Positions 8,966-15,265 of a DNA stretch of 38,987 bases are shown piece by piece. Each line of letters opens with the position of its first letter. Position 1 is the stretch's first letter. Under the pieces are notes generated by a model. The model ran no database searches. It saw only the letters and a program-made list of their open reading frames with translations, and was not told where the DNA came from. The DNA is from a virus: the IMG/VR virus record IMGVR_UViG_3300035250_000079, positions 1 to 38,987 of that record; one strand, given 5' to 3'. A program made the position numbers and the translations under genes.

Positions 8966-9204
8966 CTCGGGTGATTAGCGCTATTCGGCTGCTTGGAAGC
9001 AGGCTCAACCTTGCCACCAACACCATGCTGGTTGAAAGGTGTTGAACGTGCAGCGCGCTCCGTGTTGAGGCCAGATGCCCCTTCCATTCGGATCTTAGCC
9101 GACTGGGGACCGTTCGTCTGAACAGGACCGTTATACAACTGGGCACTATTCAACTTCGGATTAGCACCCATACCAGAGGCATTGTACTTATTTGGCTTAC
9201 TCAT
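8962..9204 (-). CDS. Unknown 80-aa polar protein
   Basis: The start at 9204 (MSKPNKYNASGMGANPKLNSAQ) is preferred over an in-frame start at 9249 because it has a GGAG upstream and does not overlap the terminase. The protein is rich in Asn, Ser, Gly and Pro, with almost no hydrophobic core (YNGPVQTNGPQSAKIRMEGASGL), so probably disordered. Not recognised. The position between terminase and portal suggests a packaging or head role. Confidence 0.6.
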   Translation of the reverse strand: MSKPNKYNASGMGANPKLNSAQLYNGPVQTNGPQSAKIRMEGASGLNTERAARSTPFNQHGVGGKVEPASKQPNSANHPS

Positions 9205-9245
9205 ACAGGACGCTCCATTTCGTTGATTATGTCCTAAATAAATGC

Positions 9246-9911
9246 TCAAGGTGTCCCACGCATAGTGTTCAAACCGATGGTATCACCGTCAGGAACCCCC
9301 GTCGGCACCTGACGCCGCCACCAATTGAACGTCCACGTATCATCCACCTTCTGAACATATTCCGGTATAAAAGCGTACTTACGCATCTGATTCGCCAACG
9401 CCAACGCCATAACACGGTCATCATACGGCGACCCAGACATCGACCCACGGTCATTGCGGACAAACGTCCGCAACTCAGCAAGCGTATCCTTGCAATGCAA
9501 CACCAATTCGTCGTTCTTCAACGCCATACCCAAATCATCAATCATCAAAGGCTTGGATGTACGCGTTGTTTTCCACCCAAACTCCTGAGACATGCGATTA
9601 GTTTCGCTATTCAGCGAGCGCTTACGAAACAGATTCGGATAACCCAACTGACGCAACTGCACAATCGTCGTCAAACCATGATTATTCGACTCCACACAAC
9701 ACAACGCATTCCCATACCAAATACCAAGATTGTAAACCTCGTAAGCCAACTCATCCGGCGGGATACGCCCATGCCAGATAGCAACCTGCTCACCCTCTTT
9801 TACATCAATGACCTGAATACACGAATAGTCGCCATGCCCCAAACCCTCAGCCGTATCCACACCAAGCGCATAACCACTCCACCTCTCAGGACGCTCCCAC
9901 ACGGTCAGCAC
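9246..9911 (-). CDS. terL: Large terminase, nuclease part (separate frame)
   Basis: This is the RNase H-like nuclease domain of the large terminase: GYALGVDTAEGLGHGDYS (first acidic residue about D19), CCVESNNHG (E74) and SPYDDRVMALALA (D164/D165), the three acidic positions expected. It begins with GTG at 9911 inside the end of the ATPase gene and is shifted by -1 relative to it. A -1 fusion would read LEFRVLTVWERPERW, a natural junction for one protein of about 515 aa. Either two polypeptides form the enzyme, translation shifts frame, or a one-base change (real or assembly) split the gene. Confidence 0.85.
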   Translation of the reverse strand: MLTVWERPERWSGYALGVDTAEGLGHGDYSCIQVIDVKEGEQVAIWHGRIPPDELAYEVYNLGIWYGNALCCVESNNHGLTTIVQLRQLGYPNLFRKRSLNSETNRMSQEFGWKTTRTSKPLMIDDLGMALKNDELVLHCKDTLAELRTFVRNDRGSMSGSPYDDRVMALALANQMRKYAFIPEYVQKVDDTWTFNWWRRQVPTGVPDGDTIGLNTMRGTP

Positions 9912-10795
9912 CGGAACTCCAAAACATCCTTCTGAAGTTCGTGGAGATAACCTGACTCGCCCGTTCTAACATGCACAGACATACCATCAAGAACATCAAG
10001 GTCAAATACAGGGTTCCCAGAACGAACAAATGCCTCTTCGGCACTTGACGGATACTCCTGCGCGAGTTGCCACGGCAACATCGACTTGCACTTACCCTCA
10101 TACCACAACTCATCACGATCCTCAGACGCAGACCACGGAAAAAACATAGCATCAAACTTGTTGTTCCCCGTGACAGCACCCGTCCACAAATGATGAAAAA
10201 AGTTTCCAGACCCATTCGCCGTAGACAAACCAATAATACGGCCACCCACATCAGCCACAGGCTCTATAGAAGCCCACGCTTCCTCAGGGTTCGGCAAAAA
10301 CGCCCACTCATCCACAACAATCAACGTCGCAGACTCACCTCTAGCAGGATCGGATGCCGAAGGCATCGAAGTAATCTGGCTACCATTGCTAAACGCCATC
10401 TTCTGCTGATGTTCAACCAACGAATCAGGCCCACGCTCAACCATCCACAACGGCATATGCTTGAACCCATACTTCGTTTTCCTGAGAAGCAACACCGCCT
10501 CCCGCTCCGTACGCGACAAATCAATAATGTTCTGATCATCGTGAAAAAACGCCAACCAAAACTGGTGAGCAGCAATCAACGTCGTCCACCCGATCTGACG
10601 GGCCTTCAACGTGAGTGAATAACGGTTACTTGCCCATCGCTGTAACGCCTCTGACTGTGCGCCCCGGAGATCAAAAAGGATACGACCATGAGCAGGATGA
10701 GCAATATGCCAATACTTATGTAAGAAATGCGACTCATCGCGCACACATCTACGCCACTCCGCTTCTTGGCGGAGTTCACTCAGACGACCTCCCAC
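9905..10795 (-). CDS. terL: Large terminase, ATPase part (separate frame)
   Basis: The N-terminal motor domain, 296 aa: an atypical Walker A KARQIGWTT at about residues 64-72, as usual in this terminase group; a Walker B LIVVDEW at 158-164; and the coupling motif region GRIIGLSTANGSGNFF. The frame ends with TGA at 9905-9907, just before the nuclease domain, which continues in the -1 frame. The start is GTG at 10795, overlapping the small terminase gene by 20 bp. Together with the next frame it translocates and cuts DNA during packaging. Confidence 0.88.
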   Translation of the reverse strand: MGGRLSELRQEAEWRRCVRDESHFLHKYWHIAHPAHGRILFDLRGAQSEALQRWASNRYSLTLKARQIGWTTLIAAHQFWLAFFHDDQNIIDLSRTEREAVLLLRKTKYGFKHMPLWMVERGPDSLVEHQQKMAFSNGSQITSMPSASDPARGESATLIVVDEWAFLPNPEEAWASIEPVADVGGRIIGLSTANGSGNFFHHLWTGAVTGNNKFDAMFFPWSASEDRDELWYEGKCKSMLPWQLAQEYPSSAEEAFVRSGNPVFDLDVLDGMSVHVRTGESGYLHELQKDVLEFRC

Positions 10796-11234
10796 CTTCC
10801 ACCATCCTTAGTTGAATTACCTCAGCCTCCAAAGCAGAAGCCAACTCCTCATCTGAAAAAGCAGCAATATCCCGCTCATCCTCCACCACCACCTTACGGC
10901 GCGGAGTGAACTTCTCAATATACTGCAAATACAACGACGCAGCCTTCACATCACCAGCACTCGCACGCTGCCAGAGCGAATCAATCACACTCTGAACCCG
11001 TTCCGGGTTGATGTTCAGTTCCGCAGCACGACGATCCCACTCCTTGATAAAACGAGGATCGCGTTTGATGCGACGCAACGAATCCTCATGCATATCATTT
11101 TCGGCTGCCCATTCACGTTGCGTCTGCGGCTGACGCTCCGGGCCGCGTAAAAGCCAATCCAGAAAACCCTGCCACCGCAACGGCATGACTTTCTCGCCAG
11201 TCAACTCCGGCATGTCCACCAACTTCGTCGGCAT
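10776..11234 (-). CDS. terS: Small terminase subunit
   Basis: The start at 11234 (MPTKLVDMPELTGEK) has an AGGAG nine bases upstream; an in-frame start at 11282 lacks this. The 152-aa protein contains a helix-turn-helix-like part (QTQREWAAENDMHEDSLRRIKRDPRFIKEWDRRAAELNINPERVQSVIDSLW), then RASAGDVKAASLYLQYIEKF, as in small terminases that bind the packaging site, and an acidic C-terminus. It is the first gene of the leftward packaging/virion operon. Confidence 0.75.
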   Translation of the reverse strand: MPTKLVDMPELTGEKVMPLRWQGFLDWLLRGPERQPQTQREWAAENDMHEDSLRRIKRDPRFIKEWDRRAAELNINPERVQSVIDSLWQRASAGDVKAASLYLQYIEKFTPRRKVVVEDERDIAAFSDEELASALEAEVIQLRMVEGGRSSE

Positions 11235-11352
11235 GTATGCGCTCCTGTGTCTAGTCTCTATGAAGAACTCTATCTGTCCCATTCGGACATCTGTGAAATA
11301 GATTCAAATATCTATAAAAACTGTGGGACAAACAGGCTTTACAGAGGGGGGG

Positions 11353-11399
11353 GTACTAAGTCTCATCCCCAGCCCTTCAGGCTGGGGATGGTACTAAGT
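11353..11399. promoter_or_regulatory. TACTAAGT-flanked hairpin element, copy 1
   Basis: A perfect 11-bp stem, CATCCCCAGCC (11364-11374) with GGCTGGGGATG (11380-11390), has a 5-nt loop and is flanked on both sides by the direct repeat GTACTAAGT (11353-11361 and 11391-11399). The same layout with a slightly different stem recurs at 20392-20438. The shared flanks suggest a protein-binding operator combined with an RNA or cruciform structure. No T-run follows, so an ordinary intrinsic terminator is unlikely. Confidence 0.6.
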
Positions 11400-11702
11400 T
11401 TCTTAGCCGCATACAGCAGCAACAGCCACAAGAGTTATATCTACTCTGTATCGGCTCTCCATATCTATACATACAAAAGAGATCGACCGGCACCCCCCAA
11501 GGGGGGGTGGGTAGGGCCAGTTCGGCGGCTCTAGCGCATGTGCACGGCATTTCCCTTGGAAATGCGAGCCAACCAGCAGATTTGCCTCGCACGCGCGCGC
11601 AGTCCACGCGCATTATGCGCCTCAGACCGGGCACACAGGCGAGAGGAGCAACCGAAAGTTTACCCCGTAGGGGTAGGGAGGGGGTCGGCGGATTTTGGGG
11701 GT

Positions 11703-11733
11703 GTTTTCCCCCCTCATTTATGAGGGGGAAAAC
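11703..11733 (+). promoter_or_regulatory. Long leader hairpin before first early gene
   Basis: GTTTTCCCCCCTCAT pairs with ATGAGGGGGAAAAC across a short loop (about 14 bp, one bulged C). It lies about 15 bp before the ribosome binding site of the first rightward gene. It could shield the leader from nucleases or control translation of the 105-aa protein. Confidence 0.5.
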
Positions 11734-11764
11734 ATCCCCACCTAGCAACTTTGGAGGTTGCCAA

Positions 11765-12082
11765 ATGAACCAGACCCAGATCACAGCCATCGTCACCGCC
11801 GTCCTCGCCGCTCTGGAAGAGCCGCAGGTCACAACCAAAGCCGTCGCAAAGCCGAAGGCTAAGGTGGCCGCAACACCGAAGGTGTCGAAAAAGGCGAAGA
11901 AGGCTGCAAATCAGAAGTTGATGCGTAGCATCAATGGCAAGTTGGCTGCTGCAACCAGAGCAACCACGAAGGCGAAGGCGCGGGGCTTCCTGAAGGAAGC
12001 GATGAAGATGACTCCTGCGAACTGGACTTCAGTTCAGAACCAGATAGTTCGCAAGCATGAAACGCTTGGGATCACGGTCTAG
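11765..12082 (+). CDS. Basic 105-aa early protein, paralogue A
   Basis: First gene of the rightward operon, with a strong ribosome binding site (GGAGGTTGC). A short helical N-terminus (MNQTQITAIVTAVLAALEE) is followed by a Lys/Ala-rich linker (KPKAKVAATPKVSKKAKKA) and a C-terminal domain (ANQKLMRSINGKLAAATRATTKAK ... MTPANWTSVQNQIVRKHE). The same architecture and many matching residues occur in the 103-aa protein at 14896-15207 (AANKSLYRKIQG, PENWTLERDRIKAK), so they are paralogues. The basic linker suggests nucleic-acid binding. Not recognised as a known family. Confidence 0.75.
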   Translation: MNQTQITAIVTAVLAALEEPQVTTKAVAKPKAKVAATPKVSKKAKKAANQKLMRSINGKLAAATRATTKAKARGFLKEAMKMTPANWTSVQNQIVRKHETLGITV

Positions 12083-12101
12083 CCGAAACGCCTAGCCGAA
12101 A

Positions 12102-12127
12102 CGCCCGGTCCCTTCGGGGACCGGGCG
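12102..12127 (+). terminator. GC-rich UUCG hairpin after first early gene
   Basis: CGCCCGGTCCC pairs perfectly with GGGACCGGGCG (11 bp) across a UUCG tetraloop closed by C-G, the most stable RNA cap known. It is preceded by a 13-bp tandem duplication (12079-12091 and 12092-12104) that includes the stop codon. No U-tract follows. It may be a U-less actinobacterial-type terminator or an mRNA 3'-end stabiliser. Confidence 0.55.
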
Positions 12128-12186
12128 TCGGTCGGGATTCGCCACCCGGCCCTGATGATGGCAGGCGCATACACAGGAGGTTGCAA

Positions 12187-12420
12187 ATGAATGTTACACG
12201 GGAACTACACGCTTTGCAGGTGTGGATGGAAGGCGTGGAGGCGCGTCGGTTTGATCCGGCGTTGTTGTGCGAGGATCACTTGGCTCACTTGAGCGCATCT
12301 GCGAATGCGGCGGTGTTGACGCTGGAGCGTGAGCATGGTAGGGATACGGTGAGCGTGGTGTTCCGGTGTGCGTATGAGCGTGCGACTACGCCGGGCGTGA
12401 ACAGGTGGTTTGAGCGGTAG
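12187..12420 (+). CDS. Unknown 77-aa early protein
   Basis: ATG at 12187 follows CAGGAGGTTGCAA, a strong site. The protein is helical (VTRELHALQVWMEGVEARRFDPALLCEDHLAHLSASANAAVLTLEREHGRDTVSVVFRCAYERA), soluble and has two cysteines. Not recognised. The next feature is capped hairpin 1. Confidence 0.65.
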   Translation: MNVTRELHALQVWMEGVEARRFDPALLCEDHLAHLSASANAAVLTLEREHGRDTVSVVFRCAYERATTPGVNRWFER

Positions 12421-12432
12421 AGGCTGCCGAAG

Positions 12433-12479
12433 TTGGTGGTGTCTCTCTCTGAACGAAGTGAAGAGAGAGACACCACCAA
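12433..12479 (+). ncRNA. Capped hairpin 1 (GAAC-GAA-GTGA)
   Basis: TTGGTGGTGTCTCTCTCT pairs perfectly over 18 bp with its complement at 12462-12479. The 11-nt cap GAACGAAGTGA can extend the helix by sheared G.A and A.G pairs, then A-U and C-G, leaving a GAA loop. It lies between genes and no T-run follows. It is part of a ~105-bp block duplicated at 13033. See findings for the five-member family. Confidence 0.75.
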
Positions 12480-12523
12480 ACCAACCAGAAAAATCCAATC
12501 CAACTAGCAACGGAGGTTGCAGA

Positions 12524-12724
12524 ATGATGACCAGAAAAGATTACGTCGTATTTGCCAACTTGTTGGCAACTTACAAGGTTGATAGTCACGAGGACGGGGC
12601 GACACCCCGTGAGGTGGCTGATTTCCTGACGCTGCGCATTGCTGATGCGTTTGCTGCCGATAATCCCCGGTTTGACAGGGAACGGTTCCTGTCTGCTGCT
12701 ACACCCTTGGAGGTGCAGGCATGA
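12524..12724 (+). CDS. Conserved small phage protein, 66 aa
   Basis: Start MMTRKDYVVFANLLATYK with GGAGGTTGC upstream. The central VADFLTLRIADAFAADNPRFDRERFLSAATP is a motif I recognise from many small early-region phage proteins (…ADNPRFDRxRFL.A…), function unknown. The stop overlaps the next start (ATGA). Confidence 0.7.
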   Translation: MMTRKDYVVFANLLATYKVDSHEDGATPREVADFLTLRIADAFAADNPRFDRERFLSAATPLEVQA

Positions 12725-12921
12725 GATTGTTTCAGAGGGTGTACGAGTGGGTGACGGACCGGTGGTATGGCCGTTGCGAGAAGGTGGTACAGGAGTGCGC
12801 CGTCTGCGCATACACAGGAGGCATACACGGGAGAGATGACTCCGACGATGAGCGTGAGGTGGTGGACTCTGATCCGTACCGTTGGAATGGTTTGACCTAC
12901 GAGGAAGAGGTGCAGGTATGA
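12721..12921 (+). CDS. Unknown 66-aa protein
   Basis: Coupled to the gene before by ATGA and to the next by ATGA. The N-terminus is aromatic and basic (MRLFQRVYEWVTDRWYGRCEKVVQECAVCAY), with a CAVC pair, and the C-terminus is acidic (DDSDDEREVVDSDPYRWNGLTYEEE). A sequence like the ribosome binding sites of its neighbours lies inside the gene (about 12815-12838), which may point to a past insertion or an internal start. Confidence 0.55.
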   Translation: MRLFQRVYEWVTDRWYGRCEKVVQECAVCAYTGGIHGRDDSDDEREVVDSDPYRWNGLTYEEEVQV

Positions 12922-13031
12922 GTGTGTGGCGTGGGTTGGCTGCCATTGTGTTTACGCAGGTGGTGTGTGTGCTTGCGTTCATATGGTTCGCCCTTTGGGT
13001 TAGCGATTATGCACGGCTGAACTGGTACTAG
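12918..13031 (+). CDS. 37-aa single-span membrane peptide
   Basis: The frame MSVWRGLAAIVFTQVVCVLAF... ends in YARLNWY and has one strongly hydrophobic helix (about residues 7-28). The start overlaps the preceding stop as ATGA. It sits between coupled small genes and capped hairpin 2. Probably an early inner-membrane peptide, for example in superinfection exclusion or host modulation; function unknown. Confidence 0.6.
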   Translation: MSVWRGLAAIVFTQVVCVLAFIWFALWVSDYARLNWY

Positions 13032-13040
13032 GTGCCGAAG

Positions 13041-13088
13041 TTGGTGGTGTCTCTCTCTGAACTAAAGTGAAGAGAGAGACACCACCAA
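13041..13088 (+). ncRNA. Capped hairpin 2 (GAAC-TAAA-GTGA)
   Basis: The same 18-bp stem as hairpin 1, perfectly paired (13041-13058 with 13071-13088). The cap is 12 nt (GAACTAAAGTGA): the GAAC and GTGA flanks are kept while the apical loop changed from GAA to TAAA. This is the best evidence that the flanks, not the loop, are under constraint. It belongs to the second copy of the duplicated ~105-bp block. Confidence 0.75.
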
Positions 13089-13128
13089 ACCAATCAAAAA
13101 AAATCCGAATAGCAATGGAGGTTGCGTA

Positions 13129-13497
13129 ATGAGGACACTAGCGAGTGAGATTGAACGACTGAAGTCGTTTATTGTGTGGGGTGACGAGGATGTCGCCCAT
13201 CACGACTACACACCGCAGGTTTCTGCGGTGATGGAGTTGGCGGGGGTGCCTAACTGCACCGCTGGACGTAGGCGTGAGGCGTGGAGGTATGAGTTGCCTA
13301 TGAATGAGCGCTTGCGCTTGTATGGGTTGGATTTCAATGAGTCGCCCATGCCGGAGTTCCGGGTGATGCGTGCCTCTATGGTGCAGGAGGTGCCGACCAC
13401 GGGGATGACACCTAGCGAGTATGAGGCGTGGTGGCAGGAGTCGGAGCAGATTGAGCATGACGCTGCTCCTGCGTACTTGGGTGAGGTGACGGCATGA
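13129..13497 (+). CDS. Unknown 122-aa early protein
   Basis: Start after GGAGGTTGCGTA. A mixed alpha/beta, acidic protein (LASEIERLKSFIVWGDEDVAHHDYTPQVSAVMELAGVP ... MTPSEYEAWWQESEQIEHD). Not recognised. The stop overlaps the next start (ATGA). Confidence 0.65.
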   Translation: MRTLASEIERLKSFIVWGDEDVAHHDYTPQVSAVMELAGVPNCTAGRRREAWRYELPMNERLRLYGLDFNESPMPEFRVMRASMVQEVPTTGMTPSEYEAWWQESEQIEHDAAPAYLGEVTA

Positions 13498-13748
13498 GGA
13501 ATCCAGACCGCACCCGTGGATGCCGGTTCCGTGGGTGGTCAGGATCTACGCCCCGGCGTCATGATGGAGCCGTCTTTCACCTTGGCGACCGCGTGAAGGT
13601 CATCGACCAAGACATCCACGGCGAGATCGTCCGTTGGGATGGTGGCAAGGCTGTCGTTCTGGACGACGACGCTGCTGACTGGATGATTGAGGACGACGAT
13701 GGGACGCTGGTGTTCTCTCTGTCGGACTTGGTGAAAGGAGTGACATGA
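13494..13748 (+). CDS. SH3/KOW-like small protein with a patched N-terminus, 84 aa
   Basis: Residues about 27-84 form a small beta-barrel-like domain (FHLGDRVKVIDQDIHGEIVRWDGGKAVVLDDDAADWMIEDDDGTLVFSLSDL), the G-D-x-V-x-V…G-x-I/V pattern of KOW/SH3-like phage proteins. The N-terminus begins MRNPD, as do the next two genes, but residues ~9-22 are encoded by DNA almost identical to a piece of the tail-fibre gene (2072-2113), read on the opposite strand. The N-terminus thus looks like a recombination patch. Confidence 0.65.
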   Translation: MRNPDRTRGCRFRGWSGSTPRRHDGAVFHLGDRVKVIDQDIHGEIVRWDGGKAVVLDDDAADWMIEDDDGTLVFSLSDLVKGVT

Positions 13749-13903
13749 GAAATCCAGAACTGGCCTGTGACTGGTGCCTCGAAAATGCACCGAAAAGGAC
13801 GATGCTCACCATAGACGGGGAACGCGTCTGCGCCGAATGTTGGGAGTACACGTCAGCCACGGAGCGTAAGTTCATCCTCGATTTGCCTGAGGTGTCGGCA
13901 TGA
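13745..13903 (+). CDS. 52-aa zinc-finger mini-protein
   Basis: Starts MRNPELACDWCLENAPKR and carries C8-D-W-C11 and C29-A-E-C32, a treble-clef or zinc-ribbon pair. ATGA overlaps join it to both neighbours, so it is one of a translationally coupled run of genes. It is a tandem paralogue of the next gene (identical first 11 residues). Likely a small metal-bound regulator or adaptor; target unknown. Confidence 0.7.
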   Translation: MRNPELACDWCLENAPKRTMLTIDGERVCAECWEYTSATERKFILDLPEVSA

Positions 13904-14016
13904 GGAACCCGGAACTAGCGTGCGACTGGTGTGGTGACGAGGTTCCCAACGGTGAAGGCGTGGCCGTAGACGATGACCGCGTGTGCCCGGAGTGTGCCGA
14001 GGGGGTGACGGCATGA
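13900..14016 (+). CDS. 38-aa zinc-finger mini-protein
   Basis: Starts MRNPELACDWCGDEVPNGEG, then carries CPEC, giving two CxxC pairs 16 residues apart. It is a shorter tandem copy of the gene before, with different codons for the same N-terminal residues, showing protein-level conservation after an old duplication. ATGA overlaps on both sides. Confidence 0.7.
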   Translation: MRNPELACDWCGDEVPNGEGVAVDDDRVCPECAEGVTA

Positions 14017-14186
14017 GTAGTAAGACGCATACATTGGTGCTGAGTGACGATGAGTTGCAGCACATTGTGGATGGTTTGCGGTGGACGCATGTGGCGTTGT
14101 TCAACTGGACGCCGTTGCCGTCACCGCTGAACGCCCTTTGGGATGTGCTGGAGGATATGGCGCATGGCATCGGAGAGGATGCCTGA
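14013..14186 (+). CDS. Unknown 57-aa protein
   Basis: Start at 14013 overlaps the previous stop (ATGA). Sequence MSSKTHTLVLSDDELQHIVDGLRWTHVALFNW then a Pro-containing helical end. The LSDDELQHIVDGL pattern is common in short phage proteins that pair two helices. Function unknown. Capped hairpin 3 follows directly. Confidence 0.65.
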   Translation: MSSKTHTLVLSDDELQHIVDGLRWTHVALFNWTPLPSPLNALWDVLEDMAHGIGEDA

Positions 14187-14193
14187 GTCTCCT

Positions 14194-14230
14194 GTCCATA
14201 CTCTTTGAACGAAGTGAAAAGAGTATGGAC
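14194..14230 (+). ncRNA. Capped hairpin 3 (GAAC-GAA-GTGA)
   Basis: GTCCATACTCTTT pairs with AAAGAGTATGGAC (13 bp) around the same GAACGAAGTGA cap as hairpin 1. The stem sequence is unrelated to hairpins 1 and 2. Beyond a T.T mismatch the helix continues for about five more pairs. It lies 60 bp before the next ribosome binding site, with no T-run after it. Confidence 0.75.
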
Positions 14231-14290
14231 TGGAGGATGAAGCCGGTCGGGAGATTCCCGGTTGGATGTTGAGCATCGGGAGGTGCAGGT

Positions 14291-14629
14291 ATGGCAACGC
14301 TAATCAGAGATTCCTTGTACATAGGTGAGTCCCCTTGGGATGAGACTTGTGCGCAGGTTGGTTCGGACATGTATCTGGTGAACGCTCGTAAGGAGTGTCA
14401 GCGATTTATTGACCAGATTCGCAGGCATTACGGTGATGAGCCGGTGGGTGCCCGCTTGTATACCAAGTCAAACCCGCATGACTTTGGCAGTTATCTGTCT
14501 GTTGAGTGCGAGTTTGTGTGGGATCCGTCCAACGACGACGACCAAGACCTGACTCCTTCGCAGGTGTATGCCTTTGCGATTGAGGGTGACGACAAGTATG
14601 TGTTGCAGAACTGGGATTCCGATGAGTGA
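14291..14629 (+). CDS. Conserved phage protein, 112 aa
   Basis: Start after GGGAGGTGCAGGT. The segments ARKECQRFIDQIRRHYGDEPVGARLYTKSNPHDFGSYLSVECEFVWD and AFAIEGDDKYVLQNWD match the layout of a small alpha/beta phage protein I have seen in other early regions (G-ARL-x-x-KSNPHDFG-x-Y-x-x-V). Function unknown. Overlaps the next gene by 8 bp. Confidence 0.65.
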   Translation: MATLIRDSLYIGESPWDETCAQVGSDMYLVNARKECQRFIDQIRRHYGDEPVGARLYTKSNPHDFGSYLSVECEFVWDPSNDDDQDLTPSQVYAFAIEGDDKYVLQNWDSDE

Positions 14630-14765
14630 TCCCACGCAAGACCGCCGTGATTGGGAGGACACCGACCTCCGAAGGCGTCTGTTCGATGAGTGGTCCGAAC
14701 TCACGAAGGAACGTGACGGTGAACGTGAGGACGCTGAAGCAGAGCGTCGAAACCTTTACACATAA
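14622..14765 (+). CDS. 47-aa highly charged protein
   Basis: MSDPTQDRRDWEDTDLRRRLFDEW, then an acidic/basic helix ending ERRNLYT. Almost entirely charged and helical, possibly coiled coil. Starts inside the end of the previous gene, so probably translated by coupling. Not recognised. Confidence 0.5.
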   Translation: MSDPTQDRRDWEDTDLRRRLFDEWSELTKERDGEREDAEAERRNLYT

Positions 14766-14814
14766 AGACTCACACCCTTTGCGGGGTGTGGTAACAGGGC
14801 TGGCAGTTTCCCTG

Positions 14815-14851
14815 CCCCAATCTCTTTGAACGAAGTGAAAAGAGATTGGGG
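14815..14851 (+). ncRNA. Capped hairpin 4 (GAAC-GAA-GTGA)
   Basis: CCCCAATCTCTTT pairs with AAAGAGATTGGGG (13 bp) around GAACGAAGTGA. As in hairpin 3, the helix continues past a G-C pair and a T.T mismatch into CCC/GGG. The 130-bp gap also holds CACACCC/GGGTGTG (about 14771-14790) and CAGGG/CCCTG dyads. The next ribosome binding site is ~30 bp downstream. Confidence 0.75.
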
Positions 14852-14895
14852 CTGGGAGGCTCCGGTCTTTCGACAAATGAGGCAGGAGGTGCCAC

Positions 14896-15207
14896 ATGAC
14901 AAAGGTAAATGCGGAACTGATCGCTGCTATTGAGCAGGCGCTTAGTTCCATCGAAGAGGATGCACCCGCATCCAAGCCCACTAGGGCACAGCGGTCGGCT
15001 GCTAACAAGAGCCTATACCGCAAGATACAGGGCCAGAAAGGGAACATCACCCGTGCCGCCAAGAAGGGCGACAAGGTGGCGTTCGTGGCCGCTGTTCAGC
15101 AGGCAGACAACCTGTGTCCAGAGAACTGGACGCTGGAGCGTGACAGGATCAAGGCTAAGGCCACAGAGCAGGCCGTTGTGTTGAACGCTGTGCTCGCTAC
15201 TGCTTAG
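14896..15207 (+). CDS. Basic 103-aa early protein, paralogue B
   Basis: Paralogue of the 105-aa protein at 11765-12082: acidic-ended N-terminal helix (ELIAAIEQALSSIEED), Pro/Lys-rich linker, then AANKSLYRKIQGQKGNITRAAKKGDKVAFVAAVQQADNLCPENWTLERDRIKAK. Strong GGAGGTG site. It lies directly upstream of the tmRNA-like RNA. Small basic proteins next to structured RNA genes make an RNA-binding role worth testing, but this is inference. Confidence 0.7.
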   Translation: MTKVNAELIAAIEQALSSIEEDAPASKPTRAQRSAANKSLYRKIQGQKGNITRAAKKGDKVAFVAAVQQADNLCPENWTLERDRIKAKATEQAVVLNAVLATA

Positions 15208-15219
15208 AGGATAGCGCTT

Positions 15220-15250
15220 GCACCCCCGCCGGAACAACTGGCGGGGGTGC
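15220..15250 (+). terminator. GC hairpin between paralogue B and tmRNA-like RNA
   Basis: GCACCCCCGCC pairs perfectly with GGCGGGGGTGC (11 bp) across a 9-nt loop. It begins 12 bp after the stop of the 103-aa gene and ends 15 bp before the tRNA-like domain. The following sequence has only a weak T-content. It could terminate the upstream mRNA or serve as a processing boundary for the RNA downstream. Confidence 0.55.
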
Positions 15251-15265
15251 TTGCGGTGCCTTTAC

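Larger units (their letters stand above)
11235..11764. promoter_or_regulatory. Divergent gene-free control region with many dyads
   Basis: These 530 bp separate leftward late genes from rightward early genes and hold no gene I can support. Dyads present: TGTCC-CATTC-GGACA (11275-11289), ATAGAT-tcaaat-ATCTAT (11298-11315), the TACTAAGT element (11353-11399), CACCCCCC-aa-GGGGGGTG (about 11491-11509), GCATTTCC-ctt-GGAAATGC (about 11548-11566), and a long hairpin at 11703-11733. There is a run of eight G at 11346-11353. Both promoters and possibly the replication origin should be here. I see no convincing -35/-10 pair. Confidence 0.6.

Noticed and set aside
9895-9925. Programmed -1 frameshift in the terminase
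   Set aside because: No X-XXY-YYZ slippery site or downstream structure was seen near the junction; left open as split gene or indel.
11491-11509. C6/G7 run as sequencing artefact only
   Set aside because: Homopolymer length may be uncertain, but the surrounding region has several other independent dyads, so it was kept as part of the control region.
2072-13560. Diversity-generating retroelement template/variable pair
   Set aside because: Mismatches are not at adenines of a template, no reverse transcriptase is present, and the match lies in mid fibre gene rather than its 3' end.
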